From contig NZ_MUNT01000001.1 in NCBI RefSeq assembly GCF_002001175.1, positions 310,001 to 374,000 of the forward strand: a stretch of DNA of 64,000 nucleotides. The letters are read 5' to 3'. The translations under genes and the position numbers were made by a program. The notes beneath the pieces are model-generated. The model saw only the letters and a program-made list of their open reading frames with translations. It had not been told where the DNA came from and did no database searches. The stretch is from Rhodanobacter sp. C03. Its GTDB lineage: Bacteria > Pseudomonadota > Gammaproteobacteria > Xanthomonadales > Rhodanobacteraceae. Positions 43,983 through 51,955 of the stretch are shown piece after piece (positions within the stretch are counted from its first letter, which is position 1; the number at the start of each line of letters is the position of its first letter).

Positions 43983-45638
43983 TCAGGGTTTCGATATGCC
44001 TGTGATGCTCAGCGCTACTGCCTCGGCGATCTTGATTCCATCGACGGCGGCGGAAAGGATGCCGCCGGCGTAGCCAGCGCCTTCGCCAGCGGGGTAGAGA
44101 CCACGGGTATTGAGGCTCTGCAGGCTGTCGTCGCGCTTGATCCGCACCGGCGAGGAAGTGCGCGTCTCGACGCCGGTGAGGATCGCGTCATGCATCGCGT
44201 AGCCGCGGATCTGGCGCTCGAATGCAGGCAATGCCTCGCGGATTGCCGCGATCGCATAAGCGGGCAGCGCGCTGGCAAGGTCGCCCAGAGTCACGCCCGG
44301 CTTGTAGGACGGTTGCACGTCGCCGAAGTCATGCGAGGCACGGCCGGCGAGGAAATCGCCGACCAGTTGGCCCGGCGCACTGTAGTTTTCGCCGCCCAGG
44401 GTGTAGGCATGGCTTTCCAGTGCACGCTGCAAGGCGATGCCGGCGAGCGGGCTGCCACTGCTGTCGAATGGCGCAAAGTCGGACGGCTCGATGCCGACCA
44501 CCACCGCCGCGTTCGCGTTGCGCTCGTTGCGCGAATACTGGCTCATGCCGTTGGTGACCACGCGGCCCGGCTCGGAGGCGGCCGCGACCACGGTGCCGCC
44601 GGGGCACATGCAGAAGCTGTAGACCGATCGACCGTTGCCCTCATGACTGCCCTTGCAGTGATGCACCAGCTTGTAGTCGGCTGCGCCGAGGATCGGATGG
44701 CCGGCCTGCGGGCCGAAGCGGGCGCTGTCGATGACCGACTGCGGATGCTCGATACGGAAGCCGATCGAGAAGGGCTTGGCTTCAAGATAGACGCCGCGTG
44801 CGTGCAGCATCTCGAAGGTATCGCGCGCGCTGTGGCCGACCGCCAGCACCACGTGGTCGGTGCGGATCTGCTCGCCGCTGGCCAGGGTCACGCCGCGGAT
44901 CTGCTGCTGGCCGTCCGCGCCGGGCTCGATCAGCAAGTCGTCGACGCGCTGGCTGAAGCGGATCTCGCCACCCAGCGACTCGATCGTGGCGCGCATGTTC
45001 TCCACCATCGTCACCAGCCGGAACGTGCCGATGTGCGGCTTGCTGACGTAGAGAATTTCCTCCGGCGCACCGGCCTTGACGAACTCGGTGAGCACCTTGC
45101 GGCCGTGGTGCAGCGGGTCGCGGATCTGGCTGTACAGCTTGCCGTCGGAGAACGTGCCGGCGCCGCCCTCGCCGAACTGCACGTTGGATTCCGGATGCAG
45201 ATTGCGCTTGCGCCACAGATCCCAGGTGTCCTTGGTGCGCTCGCGCACTTCCTTGCCGCGATCGAGGATGATCGGACGGAAACCCATCTGCGCCAGGATC
45301 AGCCCAGCGAACAGGCCGCACGGGCCAAAACCGATCACCAGCGGCTGATGTTCCAGTTGGATCGGTGCCCGGGCGACGAAGTGGTAATCGGTGTCCGGCG
45401 TGGGCTGGACGTGCTGATCGTCGGCGTGGCGCCGCAGCAGTTCCGCTTCCTGCGTGGTCTCGATATCCAGCGCATAGATCAGCGCAATCGCACCGCGCTT
45501 GCGCGCGTCATGGCTGCGTTTGGCGACGGTGTAGCTGGTGAGTGCGGCGGCCTCGATATCCAGCCGCTTGAGGATCGCGGCGGTCAGTGCGGCCTCGCTG
45601 TGATCCAGCGGCAGCTTGAGGTCGGTCAGTCGCAACAT
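43983..45638 (-). CDS. FAD-dependent oxidoreductase (COG2509 type)
   Basis: A 551-residue flavoprotein. A short N-terminal domain (LRLTDLKLPLDHSEAALTAA, about 90 residues) precedes the Rossmann FAD motif (LVIGFGPCGLFAGLILAQMG). Other features are DRGKEVRERTKDTWDLWRKR, SNVQFGEGGAGTFSDGKLYS, AVGHSARDTFEMLHARGVYL and CMCPGGTVVAAASEPGRVVT, all characteristic of this uncharacterised dehydrogenase family. The C-terminal GYAGGILSAAVDGIKIAEAV closes the FAD site. Substrate is unknown. Confidence 0.9.
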   Translation of the reverse strand: MLRLTDLKLPLDHSEAALTAAILKRLDIEAAALTSYTVAKRSHDARKRGAIALIYALDIETTQEAELLRRHADDQHVQPTPDTDYHFVARAPIQLEHQPLVIGFGPCGLFAGLILAQMGFRPIILDRGKEVRERTKDTWDLWRKRNLHPESNVQFGEGGAGTFSDGKLYSQIRDPLHHGRKVLTEFVKAGAPEEILYVSKPHIGTFRLVTMVENMRATIESLGGEIRFSQRVDDLLIEPGADGQQQIRGVTLASGEQIRTDHVVLAVGHSARDTFEMLHARGVYLEAKPFSIGFRIEHPQSVIDSARFGPQAGHPILGAADYKLVHHCKGSHEGNGRSVYSFCMCPGGTVVAAASEPGRVVTNGMSQYSRNERNANAAVVVGIEPSDFAPFDSSGSPLAGIALQRALESHAYTLGGENYSAPGQLVGDFLAGRASHDFGDVQPSYKPGVTLGDLASALPAYAIAAIREALPAFERQIRGYAMHDAILTGVETRTSSPVRIKRDDSLQSLNTRGLYPAGEGAGYAGGILSAAVDGIKIAEAVALSITGISKP

Positions 45639-45702
45639 GGGCCTGGGAATCCGGAAACTGAAATCAGCTGCGGGATTTTCGCAGATATCGTGCCGGCGTG
45701 AT

Positions 45703-45763
45703 CTGTGGGAGCGGCTTTAGCCGCGATTGATGCAGAGCATCGCGGCTGAAGCCGCTCCCACAG
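45703..45763. repeat. paired REP element (BIME-like), copy 2
   Basis: Two 25-base arms (45703-45727 and 45739-45763) are inverted copies with one mismatch, each starting CTGTGGGAGCGGC and containing an internal mini-hairpin GCGGCTNNAGCCGC. The GTGGGAGC head is the same type as in many Pseudomonas/Xanthomonadales REPs. It sits between the FAD oxidoreductase and DUF1993 genes, both on the minus strand. Confidence 0.82.
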
Positions 45764-45783
45764 TGAAGCAGTTTGTCCGCCGA

Positions 45784-46290
45784 TCACGCCTGGCCGATGA
45801 AATCCATCTTGCCGATCTCGGTGCCGGCCTCGCGCAGGATGTTGTACGCGGTAGTGCAGTGGAAGAACACGTTCGGAAGAACGAAGCCCAGCAGATAGGC
45901 CTGGCCTTCGAACGTCATCTCGCCGCTGCGCATCTTGAGGACGATCGTGCGGCCCTCGCTGCCGTCGATCTGCTCGGGCTTGAATGTCTTGATGTACTCG
46001 ATCGCGTTGTCGATGCGCGAGTAGACCTGCTCAAGCGTGGTCTCGTTGTCCTCGAACGATTTCGGCTCGACTCCGGCCAGGCGGGCGGTGCCGCGGGTGG
46101 CCATGTCGGCGGCGATCTGCACCTGCTTGACCAGCGGCAGCATGTCGGGGACCAGCCGGGTCTGCAGCAGCACTTCGTCGGTAACGCTCTTCGCCTTCGC
46201 GTGTTCCGCGCCTTTCTGCAGCACGTGCTTGAGATTGCCGAGTGCGCGGACGAAAACGGGGACGGCAGCCTGATACATGGACAGTGTCAT
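45784..46290 (-). CDS. DUF1993 domain-containing protein
   Basis: A 168-residue, largely helical cytosolic protein. It matches the DUF1993 pattern: MYQAAVPVFVRALGNLKHVL at the N-terminus, TRLVPDMLPLVKQVQIAADM in the middle, and LPNVFFHCTTAYNILREAG at the end. The fold is related to DinB-like four-helix bundles and the function is unknown. It overlaps the MFS gene by four bases (ATGA), so the two are coupled. Confidence 0.88.
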   Translation of the reverse strand: MTLSMYQAAVPVFVRALGNLKHVLQKGAEHAKAKSVTDEVLLQTRLVPDMLPLVKQVQIAADMATRGTARLAGVEPKSFEDNETTLEQVYSRIDNAIEYIKTFKPEQIDGSEGRTIVLKMRSGEMTFEGQAYLLGFVLPNVFFHCTTAYNILREAGTEIGKMDFIGQA

Positions 46291-47624
46291 GGGGATTGCT
46301 CCGGTGGGACGTGGGGAATCGATTCGGATGAAAACTCGTTGAAGGGCAGGGTGGGGACGATATCGGCGGATGCCAATGGCAGCTCGGCCGGTGTATGACG
46401 CATTACGCGCACCGCGATCAGTGCGGCGGCAAACAGCAGCAACGCGGCCAGCACGAATGCCGCGCCAGGCAGATGCTGCACCGGCGCGTGATCGCTGATG
46501 AACAGCGCGAAGATGTTGGCGAACAGCGCAGGCCCGAAGATGCCGGCGAGGCTGGCCAGGCTGGTCAGCGCGCCCTGCAGGCGGCCCTGCTCATGCGGAT
46601 CGACCTGGTGCGTCATCATCGATTGCGCCGGCGGCCCGGCCAGACCGCCGAGACTGAGGAACGGAATGCCGAGCAGGAACAGCCACGGCAGCGAGGCAAA
46701 GCCGAAGAACACGTAGCCGACGATGCACAGCACGAGCCCGGCCAGGATCATCCGCCGCTCGCCCAGCTTTGGCATCAGCCGGCGCACCAGCACGGCCTGC
46801 ACCAGCCCGCTGCACAGGCCGACCAGGCCCAGCGTAAGGCCGACCGCCTGCGGTCCCCAGCCGTAGCGGTAATCGGCATACAGCACGTAGGTGGAGTTCA
46901 GCGAGAACTGCGCCAGGTTGATCAGGAAGAACACTACGGCCAGCCCGAATACCTGCGGATAGCGGCGCAACAACACCACCGCACCGAACGGATTGGCATG
47001 ACGCCAGTCGAAACGCACGCTGCGCTTTTCCTTCGGCAGCGACTCGGGCAGCACGAAGTAGCCGTAGCAGAAGTTGATCAGCGACAACACCGCCGCGACC
47101 CAGAACGGCAGCCGGATATGCAGATGGCCGAGAAAGCCGCCCAGTGCCGGGCCGATGATGAAGCCGATGCCGAACGCGGCGCCCAGCGTACCGAATGCGG
47201 CTGCGCGTTTTTCCTTCGGCGTGATGTCGGCGATATAGGCGTTCGCGGTGGAGAAACTTGCTGCGCAGATGCCGGACACCGCACGGCCGACGAACAGCAG
47301 CCACAGCACCGGCGCCAGCGCCATCACGATGAAGTCGATGCCGAGGCCGAAGCTGGAGATCAGGATCACCGTGCGTCTGCCGAAACGGTCCGACAGCGCG
47401 CCCTGCACCGGCGAGAACACGAACTGCATCAGCATGAACAGTGCGCCGAATCCGCCCGACCAGACCGCGGCCTTGGCGATGCTGCCGCCGATCAGCTGCA
47501 CGATCAGGTGCGGCAGCACCGGGATGATGATGCCGAACGCCAGCATGTCCAGCATCACGGTGACGAAGATGAAGTTGAGGGCGGCGCGGTGGCGCGGCGC
47601 GGCGAGGGTGGGTGGCTGATCCAT
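46287..47624 (-). CDS. MFS transporter, TetA-like
   Basis: A 445-residue, 12-helix exporter of the major facilitator superfamily. The first helix is LNFIFVTVMLDMLAFGIIIP, and the loop 2-3 signature is GALSDRFGRRTVILIS, with the motif C-like glycine-rich helix LGAAFGIGFIIGPALGGFLG typical of antiporters. It resembles tetracycline/drug exporters, but substrate cannot be read from sequence. The C-terminal tail is about 45 residues. The start at 47624 is the family start; the longer frame upstream is non-conserved. Confidence 0.9.
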   Translation of the reverse strand: MDQPPTLAAPRHRAALNFIFVTVMLDMLAFGIIIPVLPHLIVQLIGGSIAKAAVWSGGFGALFMLMQFVFSPVQGALSDRFGRRTVILISSFGLGIDFIVMALAPVLWLLFVGRAVSGICAASFSTANAYIADITPKEKRAAAFGTLGAAFGIGFIIGPALGGFLGHLHIRLPFWVAAVLSLINFCYGYFVLPESLPKEKRSVRFDWRHANPFGAVVLLRRYPQVFGLAVVFFLINLAQFSLNSTYVLYADYRYGWGPQAVGLTLGLVGLCSGLVQAVLVRRLMPKLGERRMILAGLVLCIVGYVFFGFASLPWLFLLGIPFLSLGGLAGPPAQSMMTHQVDPHEQGRLQGALTSLASLAGIFGPALFANIFALFISDHAPVQHLPGAAFVLAALLLFAAALIAVRVMRHTPAELPLASADIVPTLPFNEFSSESIPHVPPEQSP

Positions 47625-47694
47625 GGGGCGAAGCGAGGCGATGGGATGTGCACGATAGCCGAACGGCGTTGTCGCTACATGTGCGGGTGCCGCG

Positions 47695-48540
47695 TCAGGT
47701 TGCCGTGCCGATCCAGGCAGCGACTGCTGCAGGGTGTTCGAGATGCAGGTGATGACCACCATCCATGTGGCTGATTGTGATGCTCGGCACACATGCCGCA
47801 CGCGTCTGCATCGGTGCACTGGGCAGGTATGAGGCGGCCGGCCGCGCCAGCAGCAGTGCGGTGGGCGCCTCGATGCCGCGGAGCAGGGCGTGGATCTGCG
47901 ATTCGGCCAGTCGCACGGGGCTGGGCCGGGTCAGCCGGGGATCGCTGCGCCAGCGCCAGCCGCCGTCGGCTTCGATCAGCCCGCGTCCGACGATCGGTTG
48001 TGCCAGCTCGGCCGGCAGACCGCTGACCATGCTGCGTGCGCTGGCCGCCTGCGCGATGCTGTGGAAGACGCGCAACGGCTTGGCATTGCCGCCCCGCGGT
48101 ACAAACGCGTCACGAAAACGCTGCAGGGTATGCAAGCCGTCGTCACCGAGCGGGCCCAGACCCTCGATCAACCACAGGCGCTCGATCCGTTGCGGCGATG
48201 CGGTGGCCACCAGCGAGGCAATCCCGGCACCGAGCGAATGACCGAGCAGGCTGTAGCGATCCAGCTGCAAGGCATCGGCGGCGGCGAGTACCGTCTGCAC
48301 GTAGTCGAGATAGCGATAGCTGGCGCCGGCAGCCAGGTGATCGGAATGACCGTGGCCGGGCAGCTCCAGCGCGATCACCCGGAACCGTGTCGCCAGCATG
48401 GGTGCCAGCAGCGCAAAGCTGCCGGCATTGTCCAGCCAGCCGTGCAGAGCAAGCAGTGGCGGCAGTGCTTCATCACCCCAGACCTGTGCGCTCAGGCTCA
48501 GGTGCGGCAGCGCGATGCGGCGCTCGATCGGTGCGATCAC
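47695..48540 (-). CDS. alpha/beta-hydrolase
   Basis: A 281-residue alpha/beta-hydrolase. It has the oxyanion segment ALHGWLDNAGSFALL, the HG-type GHGHSDHL, the nucleophile elbow LLGHSLGAGIASLVA with catalytic Ser, and a C-terminal His in ISHMDGGHHLHLEHP. GTG start at 48540 overlaps the hemH stop (GTGA), so it follows hemH in an operon. Related to haloalkane dehalogenase/esterase-type proteins; substrate is unknown. Confidence 0.9.
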   Translation of the reverse strand: MIAPIERRIALPHLSLSAQVWGDEALPPLLALHGWLDNAGSFALLAPMLATRFRVIALELPGHGHSDHLAAGASYRYLDYVQTVLAAADALQLDRYSLLGHSLGAGIASLVATASPQRIERLWLIEGLGPLGDDGLHTLQRFRDAFVPRGGNAKPLRVFHSIAQAASARSMVSGLPAELAQPIVGRGLIEADGGWRWRSDPRLTRPSPVRLAESQIHALLRGIEAPTALLLARPAASYLPSAPMQTRAACVPSITISHMDGGHHLHLEHPAAVAAWIGTAT

Positions 48541-49604
48541 GCGATGGATTCCGGCCAGCCTCGAACATGCCGTCGCACCAGTGCGGCGAGGCTGCGTACC
48601 TGTTCGGCACTGTCGTTGAGCGCAGGGATATAGCGCAGCGTTTCGCCGCCGGCAGCGAGGAAGAACTCGCGGTTCTGCATGGCGATTTCCTCCAGCGTTT
48701 CCAGGCAATCCACCGCAAAGCCGGGGCAGGCCACGTCGAGTTTCTTCACACCCTCGGCGGCAAGCTGGCGCACGCTGGTATCGGTGTAGGGCTGCAGCCA
48801 TGGCTCGCGGCCCACGCGCGACTGGAAGCTGACGAACATGTCGTCTGCGTTGATGTGCAGGCGCTCGCGCAGCAAGCGTGCCGTGGTCTGGCACTGGTCG
48901 AAATACGGATCACCCAGCTGCACGTATCGCTCGGGAATACCGTGGAACGACAGCAGCAACTTGTCGCCACGGCCGTTCGTCGCCCACCAGCGTTCGATAC
49001 TGGTCGCCAGCGCATCGATATGCCTGGGATCGTCGTGATAGTCATTGACCAGGCGCAACTCGGGTGGCCAGCGCAGCCTCTTGAACGTGTCGGCGACGGC
49101 ATCGATCACCGAGCCGGTGGAGGTGGCCGAATACTGCGGATAGAGCGGCAGCACCAGCAGCCGGCGCACGCCTTCGCGCTGCAACTGTTCGATCGTATGT
49201 GCCACGGACGGTTCGCCGTAACGCATCGCCAGCGCCACGCGTAGCGTGCCCGGTTGCTGCCGATCCAGCTCGGCCTGCAGGCCGGCGGCGAGTGCCTCGC
49301 TGCCGAAGCGCAGCGGTGAACCCTGCTCGGTCCAGATCCGTGCATAGGCGTGCGCCGATCGTGCGGGACGGATCCGCAGGATCACGCCATGCAGGATCAG
49401 CCACCACAGCCAGCGCGGGTAGTCGATCACGCGCGAATCGCCGAGGAATTCGGCCAGATAAGGACGCACTGCTTTCGCGGTGGGCGCAGTCGGCGTGCCC
49501 AGATTGACCAGCAGCACGCCAGCCTGAACGGACTGAACGCCCGACGCGTCGGAATGGCCGGCAACGCCGGTATAGTGATTGCTGCGTGGCATCGTGGCAG
49601 TCAT
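48537..49604 (-). CDS. hemH: ferrochelatase
   Basis: The last enzyme of heme synthesis, inserting Fe2+ into protoporphyrin IX. About 355 residues. Signature pieces are GVLLVNLGTPTAPTAKAVRP, the metal-site His in LLSFHGIPERYVQLGDPY and the Glu helix in CPGFAVDCLETLEEIAMQ. The N-terminal 20 residues before the conserved domain are extra and the start is uncertain (49604 or 49592, no strong ribosome-binding site). It is divergent from the SYLF gene and followed by the alpha/beta-hydrolase. Confidence 0.94.
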   Translation of the reverse strand: MTATMPRSNHYTGVAGHSDASGVQSVQAGVLLVNLGTPTAPTAKAVRPYLAEFLGDSRVIDYPRWLWWLILHGVILRIRPARSAHAYARIWTEQGSPLRFGSEALAAGLQAELDRQQPGTLRVALAMRYGEPSVAHTIEQLQREGVRRLLVLPLYPQYSATSTGSVIDAVADTFKRLRWPPELRLVNDYHDDPRHIDALATSIERWWATNGRGDKLLLSFHGIPERYVQLGDPYFDQCQTTARLLRERLHINADDMFVSFQSRVGREPWLQPYTDTSVRQLAAEGVKKLDVACPGFAVDCLETLEEIAMQNREFFLAAGGETLRYIPALNDSAEQVRSLAALVRRHVRGWPESIA

Positions 49605-49687
49605 GGCTGGATTAGCCGTGGAGTCTGCCACAAGCCTTGGTGCACCGCGGTGCACCGCCCCATCCCCGAAATCAAGTGGAGCTGTCC

Positions 49688-50377
49688 ATGTTCAAGACAC
49701 CACTGCATCGTCTGCTGTTGATTGGTCTCGCCCTGTTGCTGCCGGCGATGGCCGCGCATGCCGAAGATCCGCCGCTGGTGCGTGCACAGAACGCCGTGCG
49801 CGTGCTCAACGACATCATGCAGGCACCGGACAAGGCGATTCCGCAGGACCTGTTGCGCGATGCGCGGGCGATCGCGGTGATTCCCGACATGCTCAAGGTC
49901 GGCTTCGTTTTCGGTGGCCGCCGCGGCGAGGGCCTGATCTCGGTAAAGGGGCCGGACGGTACCTGGTCCAACCCCAGCTTCATCAGCATGACCGGTGGCA
50001 GCGTGGGCTTTCAGGTCGGCGTGTCCTCGACCGATGTGATCCTGGTGTTCCGTACCCAGCGCGGGGTGGACTCGATCGTGCGCGGCAAGTTCACCCTCGG
50101 CGCCGATGCATCGGCCGCGGCCGGTCCGGTCGGGCGCACCACCAGCGCCTCCACCGACGAGCAGATGAAGGCCGAGATCTATTCCTATTCACGCGCCCGT
50201 GGCCTGTTTGCCGGCGTGGCGATCGACGGCGCGGCATTGCGCATCGATTACGATGCGAATGAAGCGGTGTATGGCGCCGGCATCACGCCGCGGCGCATCT
50301 TCGAAGGTGGTGTCAGCAACGTGCCGGGGCCGGTGGTCGATTTCCGCGACCGGCTTGAGGAGTACACTTCGCGATAA
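49688..50377 (+). CDS. SYLF/Ysc84 lipid-binding-domain protein
   Basis: A 229-residue exported protein with a signal peptide (LHRLLLIGLALLLPAMAAHA). The Ysc84 actin-binding/SYLF domain follows: AIPQDLLRDARAIAVIPDML, VGFVFGGRRGEGLISVKGPD, GGSVGFQVGVSSTDVILVFR and KFTLGADASAAAGPVGRTTS, then YSYSRARGLFAGVAIDGAAL. Bacterial members are predicted periplasmic and may bind phospholipid. The start follows GGAG. The stop lies inside a 28-bp palindrome. Confidence 0.9.
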   Translation: MFKTPLHRLLLIGLALLLPAMAAHAEDPPLVRAQNAVRVLNDIMQAPDKAIPQDLLRDARAIAVIPDMLKVGFVFGGRRGEGLISVKGPDGTWSNPSFISMTGGSVGFQVGVSSTDVILVFRTQRGVDSIVRGKFTLGADASAAAGPVGRTTSASTDEQMKAEIYSYSRARGLFAGVAIDGAALRIDYDANEAVYGAGITPRRIFEGGVSNVPGPVVDFRDRLEEYTSR

Positions 50378-50391
50378 TTATTGCGAAGTGT
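50364..50391. promoter_or_regulatory. 28-bp near-perfect palindrome at the end of the SYLF gene
   Basis: ACACTTCGC and GCGAAGTGT flank GATAATTATT. Thirteen of fourteen base pairs match across the dyad. It spans the SYLF stop codon and begins about 53 bases before tatA. It lacks a U-tract, so a terminator is possible but not compelling; an operator upstream of tatABC fits as well. Confidence 0.55.
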
Positions 50392-50443
50392 CGGCGCGTT
50401 CTGCGCCAGCACGACTTGGCTGGAATCCGCCTCGAGGTTGATT

Positions 50444-50707
50444 ATGGGTTTTGACAGTATCTGGCATTGGGCGATCCTGTTGGTGATCGTGTTGCTGGTG
50501 TTCGGCACCAAGAAGATCCGCAATCTCGGGCCGGATCTCGGCGCGGCGATCCGCGACTTCAAGAAAGGCCTCAGCGGTGACGACGAGGCGAAGCAGAAGG
50601 AAGAGGAAGCCGCGCGCAAGGCCGCCGAACAGCTGCGTGCCGACCCGCCTCCGACCGATAGCGCCAACACCACGCAGAGTCAGCGCGACTCCAGCGAAAC
50701 CAAGTAA
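50444..50707 (+). CDS. tatA: Sec-independent protein translocase TatA
   Basis: An 87-residue single-span membrane protein that forms the Tat pore. The N-terminal helix [19 protein letters not shown] is followed by the conserved hinge and amphipathic helix ([20 protein letters not shown]) and a charged tail ([17 protein letters not shown]). ATG at 50444 is the conserved [10 protein letters not shown] start; the frame opens earlier without support. First gene of tatABC. Confidence 0.95.
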   Translation: MGFDSIWHWAILLVIVLLVFGTKKIRNLGPDLGAAIRDFKKGLSGDDEAKQKEEEAARKAAEQLRADPPPTDSANTTQSQRDSSETK

Positions 50708-50731
50708 GCACGCGGCGGGCGGAGCGCGGCA

Positions 50732-51187
50732 ATGATCGAGATCAGTCTCGGCAAAATGGTGCTGCTCGCCCTGATCGCGCTGATCGTGCTCGGTCCCGAG
50801 AAGTTGCCCGGCGCCGCGCGTACCGCCGGTGCGCTGCTGCGACGCGTGCGCAGCGGCTGGGACAACGTGCGCGCCGAGGTCGAGCGGGAGCTGGAGATCG
50901 AGGAGATCCGGCGCACCGCGCGTGAAGCGGCCGCCCAGGCAGAGGCCGCGCAGAACGCGGCGAAAGATACGGTGCAGCAGGCGCATGAGCCGCTCGCCGA
51001 TGCCGCCGCGATGATCAGGGATGCATCGGTCAAAGACGCGACGAGCCATGCTGCGTCGATCACGGAGGAGCCTGCGGCCGCACTAACCGAGGCAGCTCGC
51101 GACGAGCCGGCCAGCCAGATGCAGGCTGAGTTGCCACTGGGCGAGCCACCGGTCACCACCAGAGAGGCCGCGCATGGCGGCGCCTGA
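50732..51187 (+). CDS. tatB: Sec-independent protein translocase TatB
   Basis: A 151-residue receptor component with TatC. The N-terminal helix has the TatB Glu (MIEISLGKMVLLALIALIVL), then GPEKLPGAARTAGALLRRVR and a long acidic/Ala-rich tail. A GGAG ribosome-binding site precedes the ATG. It overlaps tatC by 14 bases. Confidence 0.95.
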   Translation: MIEISLGKMVLLALIALIVLGPEKLPGAARTAGALLRRVRSGWDNVRAEVERELEIEEIRRTAREAAAQAEAAQNAAKDTVQQAHEPLADAAAMIRDASVKDATSHAASITEEPAAALTEAARDEPASQMQAELPLGEPPVTTREAAHGGA

Positions 51188-51944
51188 ATCCGATACGCCG
51201 GTCGCTGAGGACCTGCAGCAGGGGCTGTTCTCGCACCTGCTGGAACTGCGCACGCGCCTGCTCAAGTCGGTCGCGGCGGTCGTGCTGGTGCTGCTGGTGC
51301 TGGTGCCGTTCGCGAACCGACTGTATGCCGAGCTGGCCGCGCCGCTGGTCGCACGGTTGCCGCAGGGTGCGCACCTGATCGCCACCGAGGTGACCAGCCC
51401 GTTCATCACGCCGTTGAAGCTGGCTTTCTATACGGCTCTGTTCATCAGCATGCCGGTGATCCTGTACCAGCTGTGGGCGTTCGTCAGTCCGGGCCTGTAC
51501 AAGCATGAGAAGCGACTGGCGCGACCGCTGCTGATCGCGGCCATGGGGCTGTTCTATCTCGGCTGCGCGTTCGCGTATTTCCTGGTGTTGCCGGCGGCGT
51601 TTCGCTTCCTTACCGCAGTGACGCCGCAGGGCGTGGAGATGATGACCGACATCACCCACTACCTCGATTTCGTGATGCTGATGTTCTTCGCGTTCGGGCT
51701 GTGTTTCGAGGTGCCGGTGGCGGTGGTGATCCTCGCCGCGATCGGTGTGGTCGATCTGGAAAAGTTGCGCAGTGGCCGGCGTTACGCGATCGTCGGTGCG
51801 TTCGCAATCGCCGCGCTGATCACGCCGCCGGACATCACCTCGATGATGATGCTCGGCATTCCGATGTGCCTGCTGTACGAGCTGGGCGTGCTGGCGGTGC
51901 GCTGGCTGGTGAAGCCGGGGTCGTTGCGGCCTGACCCGGGCTGA
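51174..51944 (+). CDS. tatC: Sec-independent protein translocase TatC
   Basis: A 256-residue, six-helix core of the Tat twin-arginine receptor. The N-terminal HLLELRTRLLKSVAAVVLVL carries the signal-peptide contact site, and VTSPFITPLKLAFYTALFIS, PVILYQLWAFVSPGLYKHEK and FAFGLCFEVPVAVVILAAIG are characteristic. It ends tail to tail with priA, only 11 bases away. No terminator hairpin is visible between them. Confidence 0.96.
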   Translation: MAAPESDTPVAEDLQQGLFSHLLELRTRLLKSVAAVVLVLLVLVPFANRLYAELAAPLVARLPQGAHLIATEVTSPFITPLKLAFYTALFISMPVILYQLWAFVSPGLYKHEKRLARPLLIAAMGLFYLGCAFAYFLVLPAAFRFLTAVTPQGVEMMTDITHYLDFVMLMFFAFGLCFEVPVAVVILAAIGVVDLEKLRSGRRYAIVGAFAIAALITPPDITSMMMLGIPMCLLYELGVLAVRWLVKPGSLRPDPG

Positions 51945-51955
51945 TCCTGCACAAG

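Noticed and set aside
46395-47774. A 459-residue plus-strand frame opposite the MFS transporter.
   Set aside because: Composition is His/Gln/Arg-rich nonsense typical of reversed membrane-protein codons.
50364-50391. A dif/XerCD recombination site.
   Set aside because: The outer arms look vaguely similar, but the central 6-bp spacer between the XerC and XerD half-sites is missing and the arm sequences do not match the conserved TTATGTTAAAT half.
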